Assembly (NCBI GenBank): GCA_964568955.1 | Contig: CAZMSM010000001.1 | Span: 100,582 to 164,581, forward strand | Length of the DNA stretch: 64,000 nucleotides | Origin: UBA1447 sp964568955 | GTDB lineage: Bacteria; Bacillota; Clostridia; Oscillospirales; Acutalibacteraceae | Direction of reading: 5' to 3' | Shown here: positions 1 to 8,841 of the stretch, one piece after another | Layout of the letters: each line of letters begins with the position of its first letter | Position numbering within the stretch: the first letter of the stretch is position 1 | Notes under the pieces: generated by a model | Seen by the model: the letters and a program-made list of their open reading frames with translations, nothing else | The model's database searches: none | Told to the model about the DNA's origin: nothing | Made by a program: the position numbers and the translations under genes

Positions 1-801
1 CTGAGCCTGAATGAAATTCGTGCAATACGCGCTCGAATCCCCGCGGAAGTTGAGTTAGAGTGTTTTATTCACGGAGCGATGTGCGTTTCTTATTCCGGCA
101 GATGCTTGATTTCAAACTACTTGGTTGGAAGAGATGCCAACACAGGCGACTGCACACAGCCGTGCCGATGGAAATATAGCCTTGTTGAGGAAACGAGACC
201 GGGTGAATATATTCCGATATTAGAAGAAGATAAAGGCACTTATTTGTTGAGTTCCAAAGACCTTTGTATGATTAATCACATACCGGAACTCATTCATGCC
301 GGAATTACCGGTTTTAAAATTGAAGGTAGAGCAAAAAACGCTTATTACACGGCTGTTGTTACAAACGTATATAGGAAAGTAATTGATGAGTGGAATAAAA
401 AACGAACGTTGACCTATAAGCCGGTACAATGGATAATGGATGAACTGGATAAAGTCAGTCATAGAGAATATAACACCGGTTTCTATTTTACCAACCCTTC
501 AAAAAACGCTCAAATAACTTACAAGGGCGGTTATCTCAGAGAGTGGGATTTAGCAGCTATCTCATTAAGACAAGACGACGGATACCTTACTGTTATACAA
601 AGAAATAAATTTTATAATGGAGACACATTGGAAGTGCTTGAACCGGGCAAAAAACCTTTTAGCGTAGTAGTAAATGACCTGCAAACCGAGGACGGTGTTG
701 GCATTGATTCAGCCCCACACCCGATGATGACCGTTAAATTTATCTGTGAAAAAAAGGTCAGGGCGAACTCAATCATCCGGATGCGAAGAAACCCTGCCTA
801 A
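1..801 (+). CDS. Peptidase U32 family protein (TrhP/YrrO-like), 5' end outside window
   Basis: The reading frame is open from base 1, so the visible 266 residues are the C-terminal part and the start lies upstream. Near the visible N-terminus is the U32 signature: HGAMCVSYSGRC, then a GRDANTGDCTQPCRW stretch with conserved cysteines. Members of this family in Gram-positives include the TrhP/YrrN-YrrO proteins, which help make 5-hydroxyuridine in tRNA. Protease activity is not established for most of them. The segment GITGFKIEGRAK is also typical. The gene ends just before the alaS promoter at 814, so it probably belongs to an upstream transcription unit. The family call is firm; the tRNA role is inferred from the family. 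Confidence 0.85.
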   Translation: MSLNEIRAIRARIPAEVELECFIHGAMCVSYSGRCLISNYLVGRDANTGDCTQPCRWKYSLVEETRPGEYIPILEEDKGTYLLSSKDLCMINHIPELIHAGITGFKIEGRAKNAYYTAVVTNVYRKVIDEWNKKRTLTYKPVQWIMDELDKVSHREYNTGFYFTNPSKNAQITYKGGYLREWDLAAISLRQDDGYLTVIQRNKFYNGDTLEVLEPGKKPFSVVVNDLQTEDGVGIDSAPHPMMTVKFICEKKVRANSIIRMRRNPA

Positions 802-813
802 AAGACCAAAAGT

Positions 814-842
814 TTGACAAATTCGGCTGACGGGATTATAAT
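814..842 (+). promoter_or_regulatory. Consensus SigA-type promoter for the alaS T-box leader
   Basis: TTGACA at 814-819 and TATAAT at 837-842 are separated by exactly 17 bases, a perfect match to the vegetative promoter. Transcription would start near 849-851, just ahead of the T-box stem I. It sits 12 bases after the stop of the U32 gene. Confidence 0.9.
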
Positions 843-849
843 AAAAACA

Positions 850-1116
850 ATATTTGGCTTGTGAGAAAAGATTTAAAATGAATCACTCAGAGAGAACTGC
901 CGGTTTACGATTTTTCGTAATACAGCTGTAAGGCAGTTTGTGAAAAACATTTTAATCAGCCGTCTCGATGTTTTAAGCAACCAAAAGACAAAGCCCTGCT
1001 GTGTTGAACAGTGGCGTTGCCCGCGTTATTAGGCTTTAAGTGATGCATTTGCATAATTTGGGTGGTACCGCGGATTGCTCCGTCCCAAAACAGCAAAGGC
1101 ATCCGTATTATTTTTA
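850..1116 (+). promoter_or_regulatory. T-box riboswitch leader of alaS
   Basis: The T-box core GGGTGGTACCGCGG is at 1060-1073. An antiterminator can form from TTGGG 1058-1062 with CCCAA 1084-1088 and CGGA 1071-1074 with TCCG 1079-1082, leaving TGGTACCG as the bulge that reads the tRNA 3' end. A competing hairpin pairs 1070-1079 with 1098-1106 and is followed by a U-rich tract at 1107-1116, so transcription attenuation is plausible. Stem I is probably 870-880 with 948-957, holding AACTGCC/GGCAGTT (895-901/932-938) and the AGAGAG motif at 889-894. ATGCA/TGCAT (1043-1054) looks like stem III. I could not place the alanine specifier codon with confidence; GCA 933-935 and GCC 959-961 are candidates. 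Confidence 0.88.
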
Positions 1117-1130
1117 TAGGAGTGTTTTTT

Positions 1131-3773
1131 ATGAAATGGACCGGACTTAATGAGCTTAGAGAAATATATCTGTCGTTTTTTGAGAGTAAAAATCATTTGC
1201 GACTGCCAAGCTTTTCGCTTGTACCACAGGGGGACAAAAGTCTACTGCTTATAAATGCCGGCATGGCACCTTTGAAAAAATATTTTACAGGCGAATCAAC
1301 GCCACCCGCCCCAAGAGTAACGACCTGCCAAAAATGTGTAAGAACGCCGGATATTGACAGGGTAGGGAAAACATCCAGGCATGGCACCTATTTTGAAATG
1401 CTCGGCAACTTTTCTTTCGGTGACTATTTTAAGCAGGAAGCCATAAAATGGGCTTGGGAATTTTGTACAGAAGTTGTCGCTCTGCCGAAAGAAAAATTAT
1501 TTGTCAGCGTTTTTTTTGAAGATGATGAAACGTATAAGATTTGGCAGCAAGAAATCGGCATAGATGCCAATCATCTGGTTAAGCTTGGAAAAGAAGACAA
1601 CTTTTGGGAACTGGGCACAGGCCCTTGCGGTCCGTGTTCCGAGATATATTATGACCGTGGTGAAGAATCCGGTTGCGGTTCACCCGAGTGCAAACCGGGT
1701 TGCGATTGTGATCGATATGTGGAGTTATGGAACTTGGTGTTTACTCAGTTTGAAAGTGACGGGGCAGGCAACTATAAAAACCTTTCGAAAAGAAATATTG
1801 ATACCGGGATGGGACTGGAAAGACTCGCATGCATCATACAAGGGGTAGACAATCTTTTTGAAGTCGATACCGTTCAAAATATTATGAAACACATTTCTAA
1901 AATTGCGGGCGTGCTGTATAAAGACAACGAAAAAAACGATACCTCATTAAGGGTTATAACAGATCATATTCGCAGCACGACATTTTTGATTGGTGATGGG
2001 GTATTGCCCTCCAATGAAGGCAGGGGTTATGTTCTTCGTCGCTTATTGCGCAGGGCATCACGTCACGGCAGACTTTTGGGCATTAAAGAACCTTTCCTTT
2101 CGGAAATATGTGAAACGGTCATTCAAGAGAATAAAGATGTGTACCCTAACCTGTTGGAAAAACGAGATTTTATTTTGAAGGTCATTACGAATGAAGAGGA
2201 AAATTTTGGGAGAACGATTGACACCGGGCTGCAAGTGCTCGAACAAATATTAACATCTTCAAACCTGAAAACAATTAAAGGCGCTGACGCATTCAAGCTT
2301 TCGGATACTTACGGCTTTCCCTTAGAACTAACAAAAGAAATCGCAGAAGAAAAAGGCTTGACTGTTGACGAATCAGAATATGAACAGCTATTCAATCAAC
2401 AAAGAACAAAAACAAGAAATGCACGTAAAAGCGCAGGGGATAACGGCTGGGAAAAAGCGGCTGATCTGATTGCTGCAGTGCCGCCGACAATTATAGTGGA
2501 CAAGCAAACCGATTTAGCTCAGAGCACTATTTTGTCGATAATTGAAAACAATGAATTGGTTGAAAACCTACAGATGGGGGATAAAGCAACCCTCGTTCTT
2601 TCGGAAAGTGTTTTTCACCCCGAAAGCGGAGGGCAACTCGGCGATATCGGAACGATTGAAAACGGGAATTTTATATTCCGGGTTGAAGAGGTAACCTCGT
2701 CAACGAATGGTGTAATTTTGCACCATGGGTCAATCAAAAATAATAAAGAAGTCGCTATCGGTGACCATGTAACTTTGAAAGTTGATGAAGATAGAAGGAA
2801 TGCTACCAGGCGTAACCATACTGCCGCTCACTTGCTTCATTCAGCGCTGCGCACGATTGTCGGCAATCATGTTGTGCAAGCGGGGCAAGAGGTTGGCCCT
2901 CGGATTATGCGTTTTGATTTTACACATTTTAGCGCATTGAGCGAGGAAGAAATCCTAGGAATAGAAAATCTTATCAATAAAATTATTATGGCCGCTTTGC
3001 CGGTTGATGTAAGAGAGATGCCCCTTGAACAAGCAAAAGCAATGGGTGCAATCGCTCTTTTTGACTCGAAATACGGGAAAACAGTTCGAGTTGTGAAAGT
3101 AGGGGATTACTCTGCCGAATTATGCGGGGGCACACATGTGGATAACACAGGGAATATTGGTTTGTTTAAAATCATTTCCGAATTTTCCGTATCGTCGGGC
3201 GTAAGAAGGATCGAGGGAATAACGGGGTTCGGTGTAATCGAACATCTTGAGAATATCGAACACATAATGAAGAGAACAGCCGGTGTCCTTAAAATCAGCA
3301 ACACAAATGAAATAGAACAAAGGGTGATTTCGACAATCACTGATTTGAAGCTCAAGGAAAAAGAGATACAAAACCTCAAAACCAAACTTTCTTCCTACAA
3401 AGCTGATGAACTAATTAAACAGGCAAAATCACTCGGGAGCATCAAACTGGTATCTGCCCTAATGAAAGACTTCACAGCAGAGGACCTCAGAGCTTTAAGT
3501 GATAGCATTAAAGTACAGCAGGATAATATGGTTGTTGTTCTGGCCGGTGTAAATCAAGCCAATGATGCAGTGAGTTTCACCGCTGCAAGCTCACCGAACG
3601 CAATCAAAGCCGGTATTCATGCGGGCATGCTCGTTAAAGAAATCGCTGTTTTGGCAGGAGGCTCAGGAGGCGGAAGACCGGACAGTGCAATGGCCGGCTC
3701 AAAAAATCCTGCACTGGTGCATGATGCAATGCAACATGTTGACGAAGTCGTCCTTAAAATGTTAAAATTATAA
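1131..3773 (+). CDS. alaS: Alanyl-tRNA synthetase
   Basis: 880 residues, the usual AlaS length. It charges tRNA-Ala and edits mischarged Ser and Gly. The class II catalytic domain is N-terminal (FSFGDYFKQEAIKWAWEF, TGMGLERL). The editing domain carries the RRNHTAAHLLH zinc motif and a CGGTHVDNTG motif, and the C-terminal C-Ala domain has the glycine-rich GGSGGGRPDSAMAG segment. The start is the ATG at 1131 behind TAGGAGTG. An in-frame GTG at 1062 lies inside the T-box core and is rejected. Expression should rise when uncharged tRNA-Ala accumulates, through the leader. Confidence 0.97.
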   Translation: MKWTGLNELREIYLSFFESKNHLRLPSFSLVPQGDKSLLLINAGMAPLKKYFTGESTPPAPRVTTCQKCVRTPDIDRVGKTSRHGTYFEMLGNFSFGDYFKQEAIKWAWEFCTEVVALPKEKLFVSVFFEDDETYKIWQQEIGIDANHLVKLGKEDNFWELGTGPCGPCSEIYYDRGEESGCGSPECKPGCDCDRYVELWNLVFTQFESDGAGNYKNLSKRNIDTGMGLERLACIIQGVDNLFEVDTVQNIMKHISKIAGVLYKDNEKNDTSLRVITDHIRSTTFLIGDGVLPSNEGRGYVLRRLLRRASRHGRLLGIKEPFLSEICETVIQENKDVYPNLLEKRDFILKVITNEEENFGRTIDTGLQVLEQILTSSNLKTIKGADAFKLSDTYGFPLELTKEIAEEKGLTVDESEYEQLFNQQRTKTRNARKSAGDNGWEKAADLIAAVPPTIIVDKQTDLAQSTILSIIENNELVENLQMGDKATLVLSESVFHPESGGQLGDIGTIENGNFIFRVEEVTSSTNGVILHHGSIKNNKEVAIGDHVTLKVDEDRRNATRRNHTAAHLLHSALRTIVGNHVVQAGQEVGPRIMRFDFTHFSALSEEEILGIENLINKIIMAALPVDVREMPLEQAKAMGAIALFDSKYGKTVRVVKVGDYSAELCGGTHVDNTGNIGLFKIISEFSVSSGVRRIEGITGFGVIEHLENIEHIMKRTAGVLKISNTNEIEQRVISTITDLKLKEKEIQNLKTKLSSYKADELIKQAKSLGSIKLVSALMKDFTAEDLRALSDSIKVQQDNMVVVLAGVNQANDAVSFTAASSPNAIKAGIHAGMLVKEIAVLAGGSGGGRPDSAMAGSKNPALVHDAMQHVDEVVLKMLKL

Positions 3774-3797
3774 AATAATAACAGAGGTGATCAAAAA

Positions 3798-4136
3798 ATG
3801 AGCTGTATATTTTGTAAAATCGTAAGCGGTGAAATACCTTCTAAAAAGGTTTTTGAAGATGAAGATGTTCTGGCTTTTTACGACTTGGATCCTCAAGCGC
3901 CCATACATATTCTTTTAATACCGAAAAAACATATTGAGTCTGCCGGAGACATCGATGTTTCAAACAGTAAAACAGTTGCTCGCATATTCGAAGTGGTAGC
4001 GAAACTGGCTAAAGATTTAAATGTTGAGAATGGCTTTAGGGTTGTTACAAATTGCGGCGAAAGTGCCGGGCAAAGTGTTCAACATCTGCATTTTCACTTG
4101 TTGAGCGGCAGAGATTTTACTTGGCCGCCAGGTTGA
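3798..4136 (+). CDS. HIT family (histidine triad) protein
   Basis: 112 residues, typical of a HINT/Hit-like purine nucleoside phosphoramidase. The histidine triad QHLHFHLL near residue 100 supplies the catalytic His. An N-terminal CIFCKIVSGEIPS segment and the core IPKKHI are also typical of the family, which hydrolyses AMP-linked phosphoramidates. The ATG follows AGAGGTGATC. It sits 24 bases after alaS and 28 before comEC, so it is probably in the same operon. The cellular substrate is unknown. Confidence 0.92.
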   Translation: MSCIFCKIVSGEIPSKKVFEDEDVLAFYDLDPQAPIHILLIPKKHIESAGDIDVSNSKTVARIFEVVAKLAKDLNVENGFRVVTNCGESAGQSVQHLHFHLLSGRDFTWPPG

Positions 4137-4164
4137 ACCGTAAATCACTCAAGGAGTTGAATAG

Positions 4165-6396
4165 ATGCCGCGCCCTTTTGCCGTAGTTGGCATAACCTAC
4201 TTTATTACGCTTATTGTTTTGTTGCGTGTAAGTGAAAATATTGCAGCGGTTATTCTGATTGCTTCGCTCCTTGCGTTAGTCCCACTGTTGTTGGTCAAAA
4301 GCTTGAGGGAAAGTGCTGTTTTCCCTTCGGCTTGTATAAGTGTGGCAGTTGCCGCCGGCCTATTTCTTGCCACAAATGAGTATATGTATAAACCGGCAAT
4401 CTCACTCTCGGGGTCGACGGTTACCTTTACCGGAGTTGTTACGGAAAAGCCGATTTTCGAAAATGATCGTTATTACTATTTGGTGAAAACAGAAAAAGTT
4501 GACAGTGAAAACTTAAAAGTGAAAATTCGTTTTTCAAGTAAGACGGCTTTAGACGTTGCAGCGTACGAGAAAATAACAGTGGATGCCCTTGTCTATACCC
4601 TCGGCGAAAATAATGAAGATTCACTCAGATATTATAAATCGACCGGCGTCTTTCTTGGTGCATACTCTCTGAGTGAAGATATTGCTGTACAAGACACTGT
4701 CGAAAAACCTGTCATGTACTACGTCTACCAACTTAAACAAAGCCTTACCCAAAGCATACTTAAGGTATTGCCGAACGAAAACGGCGGGTTAATTGTTGCC
4801 CTGCTCTTTGGCAACAAATCGTATTTGTCCGATGATGCAATATCAAACTTCAGAACAATCGGCATTTCACACATCACTGCCGTAAGCGGTTTGCATTTAT
4901 CGGTATTGTTGCTCGTTTGTTTAAATATTTTTGAAAGGTTTAAGGTAGGCAAGCGGACGGCAGCACTGTTTTCAGTTGCTTTTATTCTATTGTTTATGGC
5001 ACTTGCAGGGTTTTCGTTTTCAGTATTAAGGGCAGGTTTCATGCTACTTGTTATGCTGGCGGGTAAACTGTTAAACCGCGAAGCAGACTCCATAAACTCA
5101 ATCGGCTTTGCTGTATTGCTCATTACACTGGCAAACCCATTTGCTGCAGGTTATATAGGTTTACAGCTGTCTTTTTTTGCGACACTTGGTATCGTTACAA
5201 TACAAAAAAAGATGATGGTATCGTGCGATAAAATCCTTGTATGGATTAAAGATTCATACGTTAAAAAAACATTGCGTTCAGTTGTAGACACGGTGATGAT
5301 AACCGTTGCGGCAACCGTCTTTATATTGCCGGTATCGCTCGTTTACTTTGGCCGATTGTCCTTGATATCTATCCTATCAAATTTACTGCTGGTTTTTGGT
5401 GCGAGCGCAACAATGGTACTTGGCGGACTTGCCGCAATTTGCTTTCAAGTCCCCGGTGCAAACGTTGTGGCTTACCCACTTTCGTACGTCGCAGGGCTAT
5501 TTGCAAAATCAATAATCAAAGGGGCTGAAGTTTTAGCAAAAATTCCTTTTGCCAGCATCAACATTGATGAAAAATTCGTTTATATATGGCTATCATCGTC
5601 TTTAGTTATTTTCGCTCTTTCGTTGTTGTTGTATAAAAAGAGTAACAGGAGTAATGCCGGTCTAACGGGAATCCTTTGCTTGTTTACCCTTTTTGTAGCG
5701 GTTATTTCAAACTCATTATATAATAAGGATATGGTAAAAGTAACGGTTATGGACGCAGGCAATGTTAGTGCATGCATCATTTCAAATCGACACAAAGCAG
5801 CCTTAATAGGATGCGGCGGCGATCAATATGTATCGAATCGGATTATTAATCTACTGGAAGAAAAGGATATTGATACGGTTAATTACTTACTTATTCCCAG
5901 AACGGCGGATACCGAGTCCAAAGCAGCATATGATATTATGAGTACATATAAACCCGGGATGACCATAGTGCCGGAATTAAATTACGCGCTTGAATTCCTC
6001 GAAAAGTCAGATTCGGTGACGATTACCGGAAAATCATCCTCGCAACTATGGGAAAACGCCAATGTCACCTATTTGAACAATGAGGATTTGAGTTGTGCCT
6101 ATGCAGATATCTCGGGAGTAAAAATATTGTTTATATTTTACCCCGGATGCAATATTGATTTAATCCCAAAAAGCTGGAAAAAAGCAGATGTTTTGATTTG
6201 CAGGTCAAAAACACCTTACGATTTAGACCTAACACAATTCAAGACAGTTGTCATCAGCACCGACCAAACCTTGTCGTTAAGCGAAGACAAGCACGACAAA
6301 AGCTTGGATTGTAATTCGTATTCTACCGGCGGGCGAGGTAATATTGTTATTGAAATAAGAAAGACTTCGGCTTTCTCAATAAGGAGGGAGAGGTAA
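4165..6396 (+). CDS. comEC: ComEC/Rec2-family DNA uptake channel protein
   Basis: 743 residues. N-terminal membrane segments are followed by an OB-fold-like stretch (about residues 85-170) and the competence domain with the signature ITAVSGLHLSVLL near residue 240. Multiple transmembrane helices run to about residue 510. The C-terminal third aligns in layout with the ComEC metallo-beta-lactamase domain, beginning VKVTVMDAGN. However, the metal-binding HxDxDH motif is replaced by LLIPRTADTES, so this domain is probably not a metal nuclease. ComEC moves single-stranded transforming DNA across the membrane. No other competence genes are in the window. SD AAGGAG precedes the ATG. Confidence 0.9.
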   Translation: MPRPFAVVGITYFITLIVLLRVSENIAAVILIASLLALVPLLLVKSLRESAVFPSACISVAVAAGLFLATNEYMYKPAISLSGSTVTFTGVVTEKPIFENDRYYYLVKTEKVDSENLKVKIRFSSKTALDVAAYEKITVDALVYTLGENNEDSLRYYKSTGVFLGAYSLSEDIAVQDTVEKPVMYYVYQLKQSLTQSILKVLPNENGGLIVALLFGNKSYLSDDAISNFRTIGISHITAVSGLHLSVLLLVCLNIFERFKVGKRTAALFSVAFILLFMALAGFSFSVLRAGFMLLVMLAGKLLNREADSINSIGFAVLLITLANPFAAGYIGLQLSFFATLGIVTIQKKMMVSCDKILVWIKDSYVKKTLRSVVDTVMITVAATVFILPVSLVYFGRLSLISILSNLLLVFGASATMVLGGLAAICFQVPGANVVAYPLSYVAGLFAKSIIKGAEVLAKIPFASINIDEKFVYIWLSSSLVIFALSLLLYKKSNRSNAGLTGILCLFTLFVAVISNSLYNKDMVKVTVMDAGNVSACIISNRHKAALIGCGGDQYVSNRIINLLEEKDIDTVNYLLIPRTADTESKAAYDIMSTYKPGMTIVPELNYALEFLEKSDSVTITGKSSSQLWENANVTYLNNEDLSCAYADISGVKILFIFYPGCNIDLIPKSWKKADVLICRSKTPYDLDLTQFKTVVISTDQTLSLSEDKHDKSLDCNSYSTGGRGNIVIEIRKTSAFSIRRER

Positions 6397-7551
6397 GTGA
6401 ATAAAAAAAATCAAGGGAGAATATTAAACGAAAAAGATGTGCGAAGCTTATTAAAAGAAGAAAAATCCGGCGGTTTATATTTTATATTTGGCAACGAGAA
6501 CTTTTTAAAAATCTTTTATGCGGATGAAATTGCAAAAAAAGCAGTCGGCAAAGATTTTGAGGATTTCAACTTGCATCGATTAGATGGAGAGAATACAACT
6601 ATTCAAATGTTAAAGGATGCTGTAGAGGCTTTGCCGATGCTTTCTGACTATACATGTGTACTGGTTGATGATTTTCCGATTTTTGGTATGGATTCACAAG
6701 AAGCTGATAACTTAATGGCTGTGCTGAGCGATGTGCCGCCTAGTTGCTATTTGATTTTTCTGATGACATCAATCGAGAAAAAAGTCAAAAAGGCAAAGAA
6801 GGATACCGAAAAAACACAGGACGAAGGCAACGAAAGTGAAAAGACTGATTCAAATCAGGGCGAAGCACTTTCAACAGTCACGGTGAAGCCTGCCATCTGG
6901 GACGATATTCTGGCCATAGCTCAAAGTAACGGCTTTGCTATTGAGATAAATAAAAGAAGCCTCAGCGAGCTGATTACTTTGCTGATGAAAGGTGCCGCCG
7001 GCAGGGGTAAAACCATTGACGAAAAAACAGCGAGGTATTTTGTCGAAAGTGTCGGCGACGACATTGCGAATTTGCAAAACGAACTGGATAAAATATGTGC
7101 TTTTGTAAAACATGATAGAATAACCGAAAAAGACATTGATCTAATTGCGGTAAAAACGGTTGAAGCTAGGATTTATGACATGGCAAAACATTTGATTGCT
7201 AAAAACAATGATGAAGCTTTCGGTATATTAGACACACTGATTTCACAAAAAGTTGAACCGATTCTTGTTATGGGTACGCTGATTTCACCCTTTGTAGACA
7301 TGTATAGGATGAAAGCCGCAATACTTGCCGGTCATCGCCCCGATGACGTTGCAAAATATTATAACTATACGAAAAAAATGTTCGTGTTTGGGAATATGAC
7401 CAGGCTAATACGTAACCTTTCGATCAATCAACTAGACATTTGTTTGAATGTTTTAAATGATGCAGATGCTGCTATCAAGAGTTGGTCTCTTGAACCAAGG
7501 TTGATTATTGAAGAAACCATGACAAGGATAGCCAACGTTATGTCAACATAA
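6397..7551 (+). CDS. holA: DNA polymerase III, delta subunit
   Basis: 384 residues, slightly longer than the usual 330-350. It is the clamp-loader subunit that opens the beta sliding clamp. The N-terminal LYFIFGNENFLKIFYADEI segment matches the delta family, as does the C-terminal helical domain with WSLEPRLIIEE. The GTG start abuts the comEC stop, behind GGAGGGAGAGG. The comEC-holA order is common in Clostridia. A charged low-complexity insert rich in Lys, Glu, Ser and Asp lies at about residues 126-160 and explains the extra length. Confidence 0.88.
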   Translation: MNKKNQGRILNEKDVRSLLKEEKSGGLYFIFGNENFLKIFYADEIAKKAVGKDFEDFNLHRLDGENTTIQMLKDAVEALPMLSDYTCVLVDDFPIFGMDSQEADNLMAVLSDVPPSCYLIFLMTSIEKKVKKAKKDTEKTQDEGNESEKTDSNQGEALSTVTVKPAIWDDILAIAQSNGFAIEINKRSLSELITLLMKGAAGRGKTIDEKTARYFVESVGDDIANLQNELDKICAFVKHDRITEKDIDLIAVKTVEARIYDMAKHLIAKNNDEAFGILDTLISQKVEPILVMGTLISPFVDMYRMKAAILAGHRPDDVAKYYNYTKKMFVFGNMTRLIRNLSINQLDICLNVLNDADAAIKSWSLEPRLIIEETMTRIANVMST

Positions 7552-7622
7552 TAACTCTATTTCGAATCAAGACAATGGAACAGCTTGTTCGACTCCTTCA
7601 GATGTTCAGATTGGTGGAAGCA

Positions 7623-8249
7623 ATGATTAAAATAAAACAAGCGGTCATCGTTGAAGGCAAGTACGATAAGATAAAACTATCGTCTATCGTCGATGCGGTT
7701 ATCATAGAAACAGACGGTTTTAAAATCTTCAAAGATAAAGAAAAACAAAAACTGATACGAAAACTGGCGGATACATGTGGCATACTGATAATAACCGACA
7801 GCGATCGCGCAGGTTTTAAAATCCGTTCCTTTCTTTGCGGTACAATACCAAACGAAAACATATATCACGCTTATATACCGGACATACTTGGCAAGGAGAA
7901 AAGAAAAACGTCACCTTCAAAAGAAGGCAAACTTGGCCTTGAAGGCGTTGCACCGGCCATTATTGTTGATGCACTGACACAAGCGGGGATTCTGTTTGAA
8001 CATGCGAAGCAAACAAGCATAAAGATTTCAAAAAATGACTTTTATGAAGACGGAATAACCGGTAAAAAAAACAGCAGACAGCTAAAAGCTTTGTTATTAA
8101 AATATCTTGATTTGCCTGCAAGACTATCGACAAGCTCACTTTTGAAAATTATCAACTTATTTGTTACATATGATGAATATAAGGATGCAATAAACATTTG
8201 TGTCACTCAAAAGGAGGATTTTGATGATAAGAATAGGACAAGGCTATGA
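7623..8249 (+). CDS. rnmV: Ribonuclease M5 (TOPRIM domain)
   Basis: 208 residues. RNase M5 matures the 5S rRNA precursor. The N-terminal TOPRIM fold shows AVIVEGKYDK (catalytic Glu), ETDGF, and the metal site ITDSDRAG. The KTSPSKEGKLGLEGV segment is characteristic of M5. I chose the ATG at 7623 because it directly precedes the conserved start of the domain; an in-frame ATG at 7575 would add 16 weakly conserved residues. Its usual partner ksgA is not adjacent. The 3' end overlaps ispF by 26 bases in another frame. Confidence 0.9.
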   Translation: MIKIKQAVIVEGKYDKIKLSSIVDAVIIETDGFKIFKDKEKQKLIRKLADTCGILIITDSDRAGFKIRSFLCGTIPNENIYHAYIPDILGKEKRKTSPSKEGKLGLEGVAPAIIVDALTQAGILFEHAKQTSIKISKNDFYEDGITGKKNSRQLKALLLKYLDLPARLSTSSLLKIINLFVTYDEYKDAINICVTQKEDFDDKNRTRL

Positions 8250-8706
8250 TGTGCATCGTCTTTGTGAAAACAGAAGGCTTATAATCGGCGGCGTAGATAT
8301 CCCTTATGCAAAAGGGCTGTTGGGGCATTCCGATGCAGATGTTTTGCTGCATGCGATTTCGGACGCGCTATTGGGTGCAGCGGCTATGGGTGATATCGGG
8401 CAATTGTTTCCGGACACCGATTGCCGTTATAAAGACGCAAACAGTGTGGAGTTGTTGGAAGCTGTTGTGAAAAAATTAAATACATCGGGTTTTACAATAA
8501 TTAATATCGATTCAACAATTATGGCAGAGGAGCCGAAACTTATGCCTTTTATCACTTTGATGAGAAAAAACATTGCCGTAGCGTGTGGGCTAGAACCGGA
8601 TTTGGTCAGTGTAAAAGCAACAACCGAGGAAGGGCTTGGCTTTGTTGGCCGAGGTGATGGAATTGCAGCAAGTGCTGTATGTCTTCTTGAAACACACCCG
8701 GCATAA
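8224..8706 (+). CDS. ispF: 2-C-methyl-D-erythritol 2,4-cyclodiphosphate synthase
   Basis: 160 residues, the normal IspF size. It forms the cyclic diphosphate intermediate of the MEP isoprenoid pathway. Diagnostic motifs are GQGYDVHRL at the N-terminus (metal-binding Asp and His) and GHSDADVLLHAISDALLGAA. The start is the ATG at 8224, behind AAAGGAGG at 8209-8217, inside the end of rnmV. The upstream in-frame ATG at 8200 lacks a ribosome site. ispD is not next to it, and no other MEP gene is in the window. Confidence 0.95.
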   Translation: MIRIGQGYDVHRLCENRRLIIGGVDIPYAKGLLGHSDADVLLHAISDALLGAAAMGDIGQLFPDTDCRYKDANSVELLEAVVKKLNTSGFTIINIDSTIMAEEPKLMPFITLMRKNIAVACGLEPDLVSVKATTEEGLGFVGRGDGIAASAVCLLETHPA

Positions 8707-8740
8707 CTTGTTAACTTTTCGTAAACTATCCCGAAGAAAA

Positions 8741-8769
8741 TTGTGCGAATCCCGGATAAGTGGTAAAAT
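8741..8769 (+). promoter_or_regulatory. Probable promoter for cdaA operon
   Basis: TTGTGC at 8741-8746 and TAAAAT at 8764-8769 are 17 bases apart. An upstream TGG gives an extended -10 (TGGTAAAAT). It lies in the 135-base gap after ispF. No terminator for ispF is obvious in this gap. Confidence 0.65.
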
Positions 8770-8841
8770 ATAGTAATAACGATTCTATTAAAAACAAATT
8801 GCGATTTATAAGACTAAATATTGTTGAAGCGAGGTATTACC

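Noticed and set aside
1062..1130. Extended alaS start at GTG 1062
   Set aside because: It lies inside the T-box core; the ATG at 1131 has a ribosome site and the normal AlaS N-terminus.
3107..3385. Antisense open frames inside alaS and similar frames inside most genes
   Set aside because: They lack ribosome sites or recognisable domains and lie opposite well-supported genes.
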